Positions 51,034 through 60,089 of a stretch of DNA of 64,000 bases are shown in pieces (position 1 is the first letter of the stretch; each line of letters begins with the position of its first letter). The translations under genes and the position numbers were made by a program. Under the pieces are notes generated by a model. That model saw only the letters and a program-made list of their open reading frames with translations, made no database searches and had not been told where the DNA came from. The DNA is from Novosphingobium decolorationis (GTDB lineage Bacteria; Pseudomonadota; Alphaproteobacteria; Sphingomonadales; Sphingomonadaceae), in the NCBI RefSeq assembly GCF_018417475.1, contig NZ_CP054856.1, positions 2,635,001 through 2,699,000 of the forward strand, given 5' to 3'.

Positions 51034-51288
51034 ATGGTCTCCCCCTTTCACCCGCCCGTCAAACGCTCGGTGGAAATCGCCGGACACAAGACCTCGATCA
51101 GCCTGGAACCGGTGTTCTGGGACGCGCTGGTCTCGGCCGCCGAGGAAGAGCGCGTGCCGATCAACGCGCTTGTCGCGCGCATCGACCTCGAACGCGCGCA
51201 GGCCGAAGTGCCTCCCGGCCTTGCCAGCGCGATCCGCGTCTGGCTGATGCTGCGCTTTGCAAGTTCGGTGACCCCGCTTGAAGAGTGA
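51034..51288 (+). CDS. Ribbon-helix-helix DNA-binding protein
   Basis: An 84-residue protein with the RHH_4 pattern: RSVEIAGHKTSISLEPVFWD forms the strand and first helix, then VPINALVARIDLERAQ and IRVWLMLRFA. RHH proteins bind DNA as dimers and repress their own promoter; the target is unknown. The ATG lies directly after AGGGGG, very close for a ribosome-binding site, so a GTG at 51070 is a possible alternative. It stands alone between the HTH gene and element G. Confidence 0.78.
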   Translation: MVSPFHPPVKRSVEIAGHKTSISLEPVFWDALVSAAEEERVPINALVARIDLERAQAEVPPGLASAIRVWLMLRFASSVTPLEE

Positions 51289-51315
51289 GGAGACACGGGA
51301 ATCAGAAGAATAGTT

Positions 51316-51429
51316 CCGAGGGCCATCGCCCTCGGGCTCCCGGAACTGTCCAGTTCACCTTCCGCGCGCACCCTTGGCTGGGAGCGGTGAAGTAGATAGT
51401 TCCGGGGTCAACGGGCAATGGCCCCTTGA
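51316..51429 (+). repeat. Intergenic palindromic element, copy G
   Basis: A 114-bp forward copy. Hairpin P is at 51316-51335 and hairpin Q at 51408-51429 (TCAACGGGCAATGGCCCCTTGA, with two non-compensated changes). The central arms read GTTCACCTTCCG and GCGGTGAAGT. It lies downstream of the RHH gene, facing a convergent small gene. Confidence 0.82.
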
Positions 51430-51474
51430 ATCCGGCTTTCCTTCTCTCTTCGCCTTCCAACGCCCCAACGGGAA

Positions 51475-51504
51475 AGGGGCGGACAGCCTTTCGGCCCCGC
51501 CCCT
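51475..51504 (-). terminator. Terminator of the small DETFPASDA protein gene
   Basis: On the minus strand AGGGGCGG, a GC-rich 14-base loop and CCGCCCCT form a perfect 8-bp stem, followed by TTTCCC. The weak U-run makes this a likely but not certain terminator, about 35 bp downstream of the gene it would close. Confidence 0.45.
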
Positions 51505-51537
51505 CGGGTACGCTGCATCAGGGACATGCACGTGTAA

Positions 51538-51735
51538 TCAGTAGTTGGCGACCGCGTCGCTGGCCGGGAAGGTCTCGTCGAGCGCTTCGTCGGTCTTGGA
51601 CCACGTCCTGGGCGTGGTTTCCATGTTCGCGGCACCGGCATCGCGGACCTTGGGCGTCTCGCCCTTGTCCTTCTGCGTGTACTTGTAGAACGCGTAGCCT
51701 GCCGCACCGAGCGCGGCCATTCGCATAAGGCCCAT
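51538..51735 (-). CDS. Small membrane-anchored protein with DETFPASDA motif
   Basis: A 65-residue protein starting MGLMRMAALGAAGYAFYKYT, one short hydrophobic segment and then a soluble tail ending in DEALDETFPASDAVANY. The tail motif (DE-x-FPASD) occurs in many small stress-related proteins of Alphaproteobacteria; its function is unknown. The ATG at 51735 has AGGAG upstream. It follows murA by 70 bp on the same strand, so they may be cotranscribed. Confidence 0.75.
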   Translation of the reverse strand: MGLMRMAALGAAGYAFYKYTQKDKGETPKVRDAGAANMETTPRTWSKTDEALDETFPASDAVANY

Positions 51736-51805
51736 TGTCCAATCTCCTCTCAGGCGCCCTTGCGGGCGTTTGATGGGAAAATGCACAAGGGGCCCGTGCG
51801 GTTCC

Positions 51806-53089
51806 TCAATCGGCGCCGATACGTTCAATCTGTGCGCCGAGCAGCGCCAGTTTCTCTTCCAGACGCTCGTATCCGCGGTCGAGGTGGTAGAGGCGGTGCA
51901 CCTGGGTCTCGCCCTCGGCGGCCAGCCCCGCGATCACAAGACTCATCGAGGCGCGCAGGTCCGTCGCCATGACCTCGGCGCCGGTCAGCGTGTCGACGCC
52001 ATGGACGATGGCCGTGCGGCCCTTGGTCTCGATATGCGCGCCCATGCGGTTGAGCTCGGGCACGTGCATGTAGCGGTTCTCGAAGATCGTCTCGGTCAGA
52101 ACGCTGGAGCCTTCCGCCTTGCACAGAAGCGCCATGAGCTGGGCCTGCATGTCGGTGGCAAAGCCCGGGAACGGGGCGGTCGAGAGCGTAACCGGACGCA
52201 AGGGGCCATTGGCCGCGACGTAGAGGCCGTCCTCACGCGGCTCGACAAGCACGCCCGCATCGCGCAGCGCCTGCACGGTTGCTTCCATATCCTCGATCCG
52301 CGCGCCCTTGAGGAGGACCTCGCCGCCCGTGATCGCCGCCGCGCAGGCATAGGACCCCGCCTCGATGCGGTCGGGCATGACCATGTAGGTCGCCCCATGC
52401 AGGCGCGGCACGCCATGGATGGTAAGGTCCGACGTGCCGATGCCCTCGATCCGGGCGCCCATCGCGGTGAGCAGATTGCACAGGTCGACGATTTCCGGTT
52501 CGCGCGCGGCGTTGTGGAGCGTCGACTTGCCCTTGCACAGGACCGCAGCCATCAGCGCGTTCTCGGTCGCGCCGACCGAGACCACCGGGAACGAGAAGCG
52601 TCCGCCCGGAAGGCCGCCCTCGGGTGCAATCGCCTTCACGTAGCCCGCCGCCATCTCGATCTGCGCGCCGAGCGCTTCGAGCGCCTTCAAATGCAGGTCG
52701 ATCGGGCGGTTGCCGATGGCGCAGCCACCGGGCAGCGAGACAGTCGCCTCGCCCATGCGCGCCAGCATCGGGCCGAGCACCAGGATCGAGGCGCGCATCT
52801 TGCGGACCAGATCGTAGGGGGCAACCGTGCTGGTGATACGGGTGGCCTGCAGGGTCATCACCCGGCCGAAATCCTCCGGCCGCGAGCCCGCGATGGCCGT
52901 CGAGATGCCGAACTGGTTCATCAGGTGCTGGAAGCCGTCGATGTCCGCGAGACGCGGCAGATTGCGCAGCGTCAGCGGCTCCTCGGTCAGGAGGGCGCAG
53001 GGCAGCAGCGTGAGCGCTGCGTTCTTGGCGCCGGAAACGGGAATAGTGCCGGAAAGGCGTTTGCCGCCTTGAATAACGATCTTGTCCAT
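51806..53089 (-). CDS. murA: UDP-N-acetylglucosamine 1-carboxyvinyltransferase
   Basis: A 427-residue enzyme of the first committed peptidoglycan step, adding enolpyruvate to UDP-GlcNAc. The N-terminus [20 protein letters not shown], the catalytic Cys loop [14 protein letters not shown] (Cys also bound by fosfomycin), GATENALM and the C-terminal [15 protein letters not shown] are diagnostic. The ATG at 53089 follows GGGTGGGG. It is divergent from galU; both consume products downstream of glmM. Confidence 0.97.
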   Translation of the reverse strand: MDKIVIQGGKRLSGTIPVSGAKNAALTLLPCALLTEEPLTLRNLPRLADIDGFQHLMNQFGISTAIAGSRPEDFGRVMTLQATRITSTVAPYDLVRKMRASILVLGPMLARMGEATVSLPGGCAIGNRPIDLHLKALEALGAQIEMAAGYVKAIAPEGGLPGGRFSFPVVSVGATENALMAAVLCKGKSTLHNAAREPEIVDLCNLLTAMGARIEGIGTSDLTIHGVPRLHGATYMVMPDRIEAGSYACAAAITGGEVLLKGARIEDMEATVQALRDAGVLVEPREDGLYVAANGPLRPVTLSTAPFPGFATDMQAQLMALLCKAEGSSVLTETIFENRYMHVPELNRMGAHIETKGRTAIVHGVDTLTGAEVMATDLRASMSLVIAGLAAEGETQVHRLYHLDRGYERLEEKLALLGAQIERIGAD

Positions 53090-53231
53090 CCCCACCCATT
53101 TAGCGTGATTTGGCGCGCCAGCAAGCGCGCAACCATTGGCCGCTTCATGTGTTTGTGGAAGGGCTTGGTTGCACTGCAGCGCCGAAAACGCTTTAATTGC
53201 TTTGCAACATCTGAAGGGTACTGCGAGGTCC

Positions 53232-54113
53232 ATGACTGCCAACAACTTCCGAAAGCCAGTCCGCAAAGCCGTATTCCCGGTGGCCGGACTTGGAACCCGC
53301 TTCCTCCCCGCAACTAAAGCCATTCCAAAAGAGCTTCTCCCCGTCGTAGATCGCCCGCTTATTCAGTATGCGGTCGACGAAGCGCGCGAAGCGGGTATCG
53401 AGGAATTCGTATTCGTGACTGGTCGCGGCAAGACCGCGATTGTCGAGCACTTCGATACGGCCTATGAACTCGAAGCCACGATGAGCGGTCGTGGTAAATC
53501 ACTCGAACCGCTCGAGCCCACGCGCATGAAGCCCGGCAACCTCGTCACCGTGCGCCAGCAGGTGCCGCTGGGCCTGGGCCACGCGGTCTGGTGCGCCCGC
53601 GCGGTCACCGGCGATGAACCCTTCGCGATCTTCCTGCCCGACGAACTCATGTACGGCTCGCCGGGCTGCATGGCCCAGATGATCGAGGCCTACAACGAAG
53701 TCGGCGGCAACCTGGTTTCGGTGCTGGAAGTGCCCGAGAACGAGGTTTCCAGCTACGGCGTCATCAAGCCCGGTGCGGTGAATGGAAAGCTGACCGAAGT
53801 GAAGGGCCTCGTCGAGAAGCCCAAGGTGGAAGACGCGCCCTCCAACAAGATCGTCTCGGGCCGCTACATCCTCCAGCCCGAAGTCATGGGCCTGCTCGCC
53901 AGCCAGGACAAGGGCGCGGGCGGCGAAATCCAGCTGACCGACTCGATGGCCAAGCTGATCGACACCCAGCCCTTCCACGCCGTCACCTTCGAGGGCCAGC
54001 GCTTCGACTGCGGCTCGAAGCTGGGCTTCGTCGAAGCGACGCTCTCGATTGCTCTCGACCGCGAGGACATGGGCGAGGACGTTCGCGCGATGGCCAAGCG
54101 CATCCTGGGCTGA
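53232..54113 (+). CDS. galU: UTP-glucose-1-phosphate uridylyltransferase
   Basis: A 293-residue enzyme making UDP-glucose for glycan synthesis. It has [20 protein letters not shown] with the nucleotide loop, [26 protein letters not shown] and [12 protein letters not shown]. The ATG at 53232 follows GAGGT and gives the normal start; upstream in-frame codons lack a site. A strong terminator closes it at 54170. UDP-glucose could serve the sugar transferase at 41.8 kb. Confidence 0.96.
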   Translation: MTANNFRKPVRKAVFPVAGLGTRFLPATKAIPKELLPVVDRPLIQYAVDEAREAGIEEFVFVTGRGKTAIVEHFDTAYELEATMSGRGKSLEPLEPTRMKPGNLVTVRQQVPLGLGHAVWCARAVTGDEPFAIFLPDELMYGSPGCMAQMIEAYNEVGGNLVSVLEVPENEVSSYGVIKPGAVNGKLTEVKGLVEKPKVEDAPSNKIVSGRYILQPEVMGLLASQDKGAGGEIQLTDSMAKLIDTQPFHAVTFEGQRFDCGSKLGFVEATLSIALDREDMGEDVRAMAKRILG

Positions 54114-54132
54114 TTGGCCCGGACCTTGCTGC

Positions 54133-54170
54133 AAAAAAGGGCGCTGTTCACACGAACAGCGCCCTTTTTT
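54133..54170 (+). terminator. Intrinsic terminator of galU
   Basis: A perfect 17-bp stem (AAAAAAGGGCGCTGTTC with GAACAGCGCCCTTTTTT), a 4-base ACAC loop and T-run. It lies 19 bp after the galU stop. Confidence 0.92.
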
Positions 54171-54190
54171 GATGTGCCAGACAGAGATAT

Positions 54191-54303
54191 CCGAGGGCCA
54201 TCGCCCTCGGGCCCCCGAACTGGCTGCCGCATCTTTCTCCCGCCCAGCTGGCTGGGGAAGGTGAGGTCGCCCGTTCTGGGGTCAAGGGGCAATGGCCCCT
54301 TGA
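54191..54303 (+). repeat. Intergenic palindromic element, copy H
   Basis: A 113-bp forward copy just after the galU terminator. Hairpin P is at 54191-54210 and hairpin Q at 54282-54303 (one loop change, CAAT for CGAT). The central arm AAGGTGAGGTCGCC is well kept on the right, while its left partner is more divergent. The neighbouring DUF2322 gene converges on it. Confidence 0.85.
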
Positions 54304-54312
54304 AATGGAACC

Positions 54313-54648
54313 TTACTCAGAAGCCGGAATGACCTTGATCCCAAGCGGCGCGGCGCCGTTGACGATGGCCACGAGGCGGTCGATGTTAGGGTGCGCACCC
54401 GGATTGGCCTGGGCGTCCTCGACCATCTCGGCGAAGATGGCGAGGCCATGGTCCGCGGCCTTGGCATCAAGCGTCCCAAATTCCTGCTGGAGATACTGGT
54501 AAAGCGCCAGCGAGCCCTTCTTGCCGGGCGCATTGGGGATCGTGTCGAGCACGGTCCCGGTCCCATCGACGAAGTCGATGCGCTCCACGCCCTCGATCGA
54601 GGGAAGCTGGGCGAGGTTGTCCTTGAAGGTGTCGGTGGGGGTAATCAT
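54313..54648 (-). CDS. DUF2322 family protein
   Basis: A 111-residue soluble protein whose sequence (FKDNLAQLPSIEGVERIDFV, APGKKGSLALYQYL and NPGAHPNIDRLVAIV) resembles the DUF2322 pattern. No catalytic motif stands out. The start has AAAGG upstream. It has no clear operon partner; element H lies 9 bp downstream of its stop and the lytic transglycosylase gene ends 100 bp upstream. Confidence 0.7.
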   Translation of the reverse strand: MITPTDTFKDNLAQLPSIEGVERIDFVDGTGTVLDTIPNAPGKKGSLALYQYLQQEFGTLDAKAADHGLAIFAEMVEDAQANPGAHPNIDRLVAIVNGAAPLGIKVIPASE

Positions 54649-54748
54649 CGGCGGCCTTTCCGCAAGAATTCGTCAGGGTTCAAGGCCGCGCCCGTAGCAG
54701 CGCCCTGCCCCGCCGACCATCCTTGGCGGCCAGCTTCGCGCCAGACGG

Positions 54749-55372
54749 TTACTTGCGAACCGGATCGGCGAGGCGCCCCATGATCGCGGCGACATAGGCC
54801 TGGGTCTCGCGGATGCGGGGAATGCCACCCGCCTGCGCCACCCGCCGGGGGCCTGCGTTGTAGGCCGCAAGCGCCTTCTCGATATCCCCGCCGAAGGTGT
54901 CGAGCTGCTCGCGCAGATAGCGCGCGCCGCCCTCCAGGTTCGCGTGCGGGTTGTCGGCATCGACGCCCATCTGCTGCGCGGTCCCCGGCATGAGCTGGGC
55001 AAGGCCGCGTGCACCCGCGTGCGAGCGGGCCCCCTCGTTCCAGCGGCTTTCCTGCCAGACCACGGCTTCGAGAAGCGCAGGGCTGATGTCGTACTTGGCC
55101 GCAAGCTGCGCGACATGCGCGCGCCAGCGTTCAGGCCCGGCCGCATCGAGCGCCTGTGTGAGCGAAGCCTGGTCGATGGCGAGCGCGCCCTCGTCCAGGG
55201 CCAGATCCGGCTCGGCGTTCGGCTGCGGGCCACCTGCCACCCACTGTGCGCCCGACTGCCCGACCTCGAGCACGTCGGCCTGCGCGGGAAGCGCACTGAA
55301 CACAGCAAGACCGGTGGCGCCTGCCACCAGTGCGAATCGCTTGCCGCGATGCCGTGCCCACCCGTGTTTCAT
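54749..55372 (-). CDS. Lytic transglycosylase (SLT domain)
   Basis: A 207-residue exported murein enzyme. A signal peptide (basic start, hydrophobic residues 12-28, AQA cleavage near 32) precedes a C-terminal SLT domain with the catalytic Glu in VVWQESRWNEGARSHAGARG, LMPGTAQQMGV and AYNAGPRRVAQAGG. It cleaves glycan strands to anhydro-muropeptides. It lies 66 bp downstream of the phytase on the same strand; a shared transcript is possible but not required. Confidence 0.9.
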   Translation of the reverse strand: MKHGWARHRGKRFALVAGATGLAVFSALPAQADVLEVGQSGAQWVAGGPQPNAEPDLALDEGALAIDQASLTQALDAAGPERWRAHVAQLAAKYDISPALLEAVVWQESRWNEGARSHAGARGLAQLMPGTAQQMGVDADNPHANLEGGARYLREQLDTFGGDIEKALAAYNAGPRRVAQAGGIPRIRETQAYVAAIMGRLADPVRK

Positions 55373-55438
55373 GCCCTGTTCCTTACTCCAGGAACGCGGC
55401 GGCGGACAGGCTCTTTGCAGCCCACCCGCCGCGCGCCG

Positions 55439-56545
55439 TCAGTCGAGCTTCAGCGCCGCGCGAATGGCGTCCCAGGCGACCAGCTTGAAGTTCTGGGCAT
55501 GGGGCGCGTTGTCGCCGTCCTGCGCCATGAACAGGCCGCCCGGATACTTCGGGCCGAAGTCACCCAGCGCAACTTCGATCCCGTCGGTCTCACTGGTGCC
55601 GCCAAGTTCACCGCCGTTGATGCGGAAGCGCCCGGCGTAGACGCCATCGGGCAGCGTGAAGACCGCATAGGCGCTGTCGCCCTGGCTGGAGGCGATGAGC
55701 CAGGCCTTACCGTCCTCGCCGCGCGCCAGGGCCAGGCCCTCGACATCGTCGACAAGACCGTCCCTGGCCCCGACTTTCGCCAGCGCCTCGGGCACGAGCG
55801 TGGCCGCGCCAAGCGCGACCTGCCAGATCCCCACGTCCTCCTCGGCGAGGTAGAGCGTATGGGTGGCATCGTCGATCACGCAGCCCTCGGCCTGCGTCGC
55901 GACCTTGACCTCGCGCGTGAAGGCGGCGCGGATACGACCATCCGCCTCGGTGAGCGCGCTCTCGGCCACGGTCCCGTCCTTCATCACGACGTAGGCGCGG
56001 GCCAGTTCCCCCTCGCCCAGCGGCGCGCCCATGCAGAAGCCATAGGCCTCCATCGCGCGGTGCCCCGATGCAAGGAAGCTCTGCGTTCCCAGGTCGCGCA
56101 GTTTGCCGGTCGCCGTATCGAGCCAGAACAGCGCGATGCGCGGCTCGGCCTCATCGCCCCGGTCGCTGGCGGCCACCAGCACCGCCGTCTGCCCCGAAGC
56201 CAGAGTGACCTCGCGCAGGTCGACGTTGTTGAGGCGGCCCGCAGCGGCAAAATCGCGCACCTCGCCGTCCAGCCCATAGACGTAGAGACCCGCCTTCTTG
56301 TCGGTGCCCAGCACCAGACTTGCGGCCGGATCGCCCCGGTTGCGCCAGATGGCCGGGTCATCGGCCGCATCGTCGTTGACCGTGCCCACCGGCTTCGTCT
56401 CGCCGCTAGCGGGCACCTCGACGGCGGGGAGCCGCACGGCCGGTTCCTCGGGGGTGGTCGCACAGGCGCCAAGCAGAAGGGCCGGGAGCAATGCGCCCGA
56501 CCCCTGCTTCACGATCATGCTGAGAGTCGTGAAAGATGTTCTCAT
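55439..56545 (-). CDS. Beta-propeller phytase, lipoprotein
   Basis: A 368-residue 3-phytase-type beta-propeller enzyme that releases phosphate from phytate. A lipobox LLGAC lies near residue 28. The propeller motifs (DDPAIW, SDRGD, a DGIEVAL near the C-terminus and QDGDN) carry the calcium- and phosphate-site residues of this family. It is one base overlapped with the TonB receptor stop (TGATG), so it is translationally coupled, and so may act at the cell surface next to that receptor. A Pho-box array upstream of the pair suggests PhoB control. Confidence 0.9.
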   Translation of the reverse strand: MRTSFTTLSMIVKQGSGALLPALLLGACATTPEEPAVRLPAVEVPASGETKPVGTVNDDAADDPAIWRNRGDPAASLVLGTDKKAGLYVYGLDGEVRDFAAAGRLNNVDLREVTLASGQTAVLVAASDRGDEAEPRIALFWLDTATGKLRDLGTQSFLASGHRAMEAYGFCMGAPLGEGELARAYVVMKDGTVAESALTEADGRIRAAFTREVKVATQAEGCVIDDATHTLYLAEEDVGIWQVALGAATLVPEALAKVGARDGLVDDVEGLALARGEDGKAWLIASSQGDSAYAVFTLPDGVYAGRFRINGGELGGTSETDGIEVALGDFGPKYPGGLFMAQDGDNAPHAQNFKLVAWDAIRAALKLD

Positions 56546-59313
56546 CAGAAGTTCACCCGTGCACCGAACTTCACCGTGGGACCATACTTCTCGAACTGCA
56601 GCAGGCGCTGCGCGCCGGCAAGGTTCTGGTAGGCGAAGTACTTGGCGTTGTTGATGTTGATGACGTCGAGCGTGAGGCGCACGTTCTCGGTGACACGCAC
56701 CTTGCCCGAGAAGTCGAGCTGGAAGTGGTTGTCGACGTAGCGGTCCTCGGTCACGTCGTCGCCCACCTCGTCGAGGTAGCGATCGCGGTAGGTGCCCGAG
56801 AAGCGCAGGTTGAGCGGGCCCTTCTGGTAGCCCAGCACCGCGTTGAAGGTGTTCTTCGAGGTGCTCGGCAGCGAGATCGAACGCCCATCGGCCAGCTCAC
56901 CCTTCGAGTGGGTGTAGGTGTAGTTGACCTGGGTCAGCAGGCCGTCGAAAGGCGCGGGCAGCATCGAGAAAGCCTGGCTGTAGCTGGCCTCGAAGCCCAC
57001 GATCTCGGCGGTCTCGCCGTTGAGCGCGGTGCGGAACTCGTCGTAGGTGCGGCCCTCGTAGGTGTAGTCGTCGAAGGTCTGCGTGTAGGTGTAGTTGTCG
57101 ATCGACTTGTAGAAGCCGTTGAAGGTCAGCGCGCCGTTCGAGGAGAAGTAGTACTCCACGCCCGCATCGAAGTTCCACGACATGAAGGGCTGAAGGTCGG
57201 GGTTGCCGAACTCGGCCTCGTTGTCCTCGTTGACGATGTTGCGCGGAGCCAGCTCGGAGAACTTGGGGCGCACGAGGCTCTTCGAGCCGGCAATACGCGC
57301 CACGATGTTGTCCTGCGGCGAGTAGCGCAAGGTCAGGCTGGGCAGCCAGTCGGTATAGCTGCGCTTGTAGCGCAGGGCTTCGACCGGAGGCAGCTCGAAG
57401 TTGTCCTCGTCGTCCGTGACGGTGCTGCCTTCAAGCGTGTTCTTCGTGTGCTCCATGCGCACGCCGCCCACCACGCGCAGGTCGCTCGAGTCCCAGCGGG
57501 CAAGTGCATAACCGGCGTAGATGTCTTCCTTCACGCGGTAATCGCTGACCGCCGAGTCGTAGGCCGAGCCGTAGGTGTCGATTTCCAGCGTGTCGCCGTA
57601 CTGCGCGAGGAAGTCCTTGCCCGCACCCTTGTAGCTGACGGGGCCCAGGTCGATGTCGGCGAGGCGATAGGTCTGCTCGCCCGTCCAGCCGTCCATCGTG
57701 TAGGGAATGTCGCCGTCCTTGTAGGTGGTGACATTGAAGTCATAGGACTTCGTGCGCCAGCGCGCCTTGCCGCCTGCCTGCAGGGTCAGGTCGCCGGTGC
57801 CCATCGCGAAGGTGCGCGCAAGGTCGGCCTTGATCGCCCATTCCTCGTCCTGGCTGTCCGAGAGGGTGGTGTGGTCGATCTTGTCGAATTCATAGGAGTC
57901 CGGATCGTTGAGCAGCGCCGCACCGCTCGAGGCGGTGTAAGTCGGCACGCGCGGATCCGAGTAGTCCCAATCGATGGTCAGGCCATCGCCTTCGAAATCG
58001 CGCTTGAAGCGGATCGGGTCGACCGAGTTGTTCTCCAGTTCGGTGGACTTCGACCAGCTGGCAACCCAGTTGAACTTCCAGGTGCCGGTGTCGGTGTCGC
58101 TGCCCAGGGCAACGGTGCGGATACGCTGGCGCTCGAAGCGGTCCTTGAGATCGCGCTCGACGGTGATCTCGCCGTCCTCGTCGCTGAAGCTTGGGCCGTT
58201 CGCACCGAAGGCGCTCGGATCCTCGCCGAAGTCGAAGGTGGTGCGGTTGCGGTACTCGTGGTCGTCGAACTGGCTCCACACGCCCTTGATGTAGGCGGTG
58301 GTGGTGTCCGAGGCGCGCCAGTCGAAGTTGAGGTTGGCGTTGAGGCGCTTACGCTTCACGTCGTAGTCGCGGTACTCGACCGTCGGGCTGAACGCCTCGC
58401 CGTCGGCCTCGTCCCAGAAGTCGGACTCGACGTTGTCGGTCTCGAACTTGCGCTCGTAGTAGCTCACGCCGCCCGAGATACCGAAGCTGTCGCCGACAGG
58501 CGCCGAGAAGCTGAACGCACCCTTGGGGGTGACCGTGTCGGCATAGTCGTTGTAGCTGCCCTCGGCGGTGACCGTGAAGGTCGGCTTCTTGAGGTCGAAG
58601 GCGCTGGTGGTCTTGATCTCGATCGAGGCGCCGATGGTGTCGGCGTCCATGTCGGGGGTCAGCGACTTCTTGATGGTGACCGATTCGATGAGGTCGGAGG
58701 AGACCACGTCGAGCGCGACGCCGCGCGAATCGGATTCAGGCGCAGGCACGCGCACGCCGTTGAGCGAGGTCGCGTTGAGATCGGGAGCCAGGCCGCGCAC
58801 CGAGACGTAGCGCCCTTCGCCCTGGTCGTTGAGGATGTTGACGCCGGGCAGGCGGCGCAGCGATTCCGCGACGTTCTGGTCGGGGAACTGGCCGATGGCA
58901 TCGCGCGTCAGCACCGAGGAGACACCGTCCGCCGCCTTCTGGCGCGAGAGCGAGCTGGCAAGGTTCGCGGTCTGGCCGACGACCAGGATCGCCTCGCCGC
59001 CGATGCCGGCAAGCGCAAAGTTGCCCTCGACCCGGCCGGTAGCGGGGACCGAGACGGTCTTGGTCTCGACGATCGCGCCCACATAGGTCACCTCGAGCGT
59101 GTAGTCGCCGGCGGGCACATCACCGAAGATGTAGCTGCCATCGCGGCTCGTCTCGACGATGCGGTTGAGCTCGACGATGCGCACGCTCGCGGACTGCAGC
59201 GCCCGGGTGCCGGTGGCGTCCGAGACGTGACCGGCGACCTCGCCGGCGTGGGCCATGGCCGGAAATGCGGCGGTGGCGAGCAGCCCTGCAAGAATGCGGA
59301 CGGAATTTTTCAT
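56545..59313 (-). CDS. TonB-dependent receptor, carboxypeptidase-regulatory-like N-domain
   Basis: A 922-residue TonB receptor of the TIGR01782-like group common in Caulobacter and sphingomonads. Residues 1-23 are a signal peptide ending AHA. Residues 24-100 form a carboxypeptidase regulatory-like domain (GHVSDATGTRAL, SYIFGDVPAGDYTLEVTY). A TonB-box-like AILVVGQ is followed by the plug (SLRRLPGVNILNDQGEGRYV) and the barrel, with a C-terminal Phe (GARVNF). Its coupling to the phytase makes a phytate- or inositol-phosphate-related ligand likely, but this is inferred from context. Confidence 0.93.
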   Translation of the reverse strand: MKNSVRILAGLLATAAFPAMAHAGEVAGHVSDATGTRALQSASVRIVELNRIVETSRDGSYIFGDVPAGDYTLEVTYVGAIVETKTVSVPATGRVEGNFALAGIGGEAILVVGQTANLASSLSRQKAADGVSSVLTRDAIGQFPDQNVAESLRRLPGVNILNDQGEGRYVSVRGLAPDLNATSLNGVRVPAPESDSRGVALDVVSSDLIESVTIKKSLTPDMDADTIGASIEIKTTSAFDLKKPTFTVTAEGSYNDYADTVTPKGAFSFSAPVGDSFGISGGVSYYERKFETDNVESDFWDEADGEAFSPTVEYRDYDVKRKRLNANLNFDWRASDTTTAYIKGVWSQFDDHEYRNRTTFDFGEDPSAFGANGPSFSDEDGEITVERDLKDRFERQRIRTVALGSDTDTGTWKFNWVASWSKSTELENNSVDPIRFKRDFEGDGLTIDWDYSDPRVPTYTASSGAALLNDPDSYEFDKIDHTTLSDSQDEEWAIKADLARTFAMGTGDLTLQAGGKARWRTKSYDFNVTTYKDGDIPYTMDGWTGEQTYRLADIDLGPVSYKGAGKDFLAQYGDTLEIDTYGSAYDSAVSDYRVKEDIYAGYALARWDSSDLRVVGGVRMEHTKNTLEGSTVTDDEDNFELPPVEALRYKRSYTDWLPSLTLRYSPQDNIVARIAGSKSLVRPKFSELAPRNIVNEDNEAEFGNPDLQPFMSWNFDAGVEYYFSSNGALTFNGFYKSIDNYTYTQTFDDYTYEGRTYDEFRTALNGETAEIVGFEASYSQAFSMLPAPFDGLLTQVNYTYTHSKGELADGRSISLPSTSKNTFNAVLGYQKGPLNLRFSGTYRDRYLDEVGDDVTEDRYVDNHFQLDFSGKVRVTENVRLTLDVININNAKYFAYQNLAGAQRLLQFEKYGPTVKFGARVNF

Positions 59314-59375
59314 AAGGAAGAGAGCCCCTGTGTACCCTGATCAAACGTGTTTGAAGGGCCCCCTAAGCGCGCAAT

Positions 59376-59437
59376 ATGACAGGCGAATGCTGTTATTCTG
59401 TCAGTTCCATGACAGGTGCGACACACTTGCATGACAG
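59376..59437 (-). promoter_or_regulatory. Pho-box-like array upstream of the receptor-phytase operon
   Basis: On the operon strand CTGTCAT occurs at 59437-59431, 59415-59409 and 59382-59376, and CTGACAG at 59404-59398. The spacings are 22, 11 and 22 bp, all multiples of the 11-bp PhoB repeat, and the middle pair (CTGTCAT-GGAA-CTGACAG) matches the pho-box consensus of two heptamers 4 bases apart. It lies 63-124 bp before the receptor start, between the tRNA gene and the receptor. PhoB binding itself is inferred. Confidence 0.7.
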
Positions 59438-59519
59438 CAACCTGCGGGAAACAGGCAGGAAAAAGACGCACTGCAGATGCTGCAATGCGTCATACAGATA
59501 TATCTGGAAAAAGGAGGAA

Positions 59520-59594
59520 TGGTGCTGCTGGGGAGGATTGAACTCCCGACCTCACCCTTACCAAGGGTGCGCTCTACCACTGAGCTACAGCAGC
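59520..59594 (-). tRNA. tRNA-Thr (GGT anticodon)
   Basis: A 75-base gene on the minus strand with an encoded CCA. The acceptor arms GCTGCTG and CAGCAGC pair perfectly, the anticodon stem CACCC/GGGTG encloses TTGGTAA with anticodon GGT, reading threonine ACC/ACU codons, and the T-arm reads GGGAG-TTCAATC-CTCCC. It lies upstream of the Pho-box array and reads in the same direction. Confidence 0.97.
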
Positions 59595-59756
59595 GCCGAA
59601 CCGGGCGCTGAAAATTTCAAAGCGCCGTCCTGGAAATGGGCCTCTCTTCGCGGAGAAGTGAAGCGTCCCGAGGACAGGGGGGCGCTATTGGTCGCGCCGG
59701 AATGAATTGTCAAGCGCTGCTTGCACTTTCTCGTGCGCAGGGCCATTGCACAGGCC

Positions 59757-60002
59757 ATGAGCGGTCCCGACAAATCCTCTCCCAAGCCCGACAAGTCTGC
59801 GGTTTCCGGGGGGAAGAACCTGACTCGCGAGGAACGCCTCGCGGCCAAGCTGCGCGAGAACCTGCGCCGCCGCAAGGCGCAGGCCCGCGCCACTGCCATA
59901 CCCGAATCGGCCGGATCCGACAGCGAATCGGCAAGCGACTCGCCCTCTCCGCGCGCCGGACACGAATCAGGCAGGCTTCCCAAACCGCCCCCGGAAAGCT
60001 AG
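59757..60002 (+). CDS. Small basic hypothetical protein
   Basis: An 81-residue hydrophilic protein. The core KNLTREERLAAKLRENLRRR continues into KAQARA, a helical, Arg/Lys-rich stretch seen in small sphingomonad proteins, flanked by Ser/Pro-rich ends. Neither a membrane segment nor a known domain is present. The ATG at 59757 has only a weak site (CACAGG). A nucleic-acid-binding or ribosome-associated role would fit the charge but is a guess. Confidence 0.6.
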   Translation: MSGPDKSSPKPDKSAVSGGKNLTREERLAAKLRENLRRRKAQARATAIPESAGSDSESASDSPSPRAGHESGRLPKPPPES

Positions 60003-60089
60003 GGGCTTGCGCCAAGACCCGTAGCCTTGCCCGCGCGGGGCATCAGCCGGATGCCACCGGGGCGACGATACCAGCAAAGGATACCTGCC

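Noticed and set aside
56536..59340. A 934-residue plus-strand frame opposite the phytase-linked receptor
   Set aside because: It mirrors the receptor's codons and has Val/Gly/Asp-rich repetitive sequence with no signal peptide or domain.
59314..59375. Additional Pho heptamers at 59387 and 59420 completing an 11-bp ladder
   Set aside because: The bases there (ATGCTGT and GACACAC on the plus strand) match the heptamer only weakly, so I did not count them as sites.
59721..59756. An upstream ATG at 59721 as the start of the small basic protein
   Set aside because: It has no ribosome-binding site and would add MHFLVRRAIAQA ahead of the conserved-looking MSGPDKSS start.
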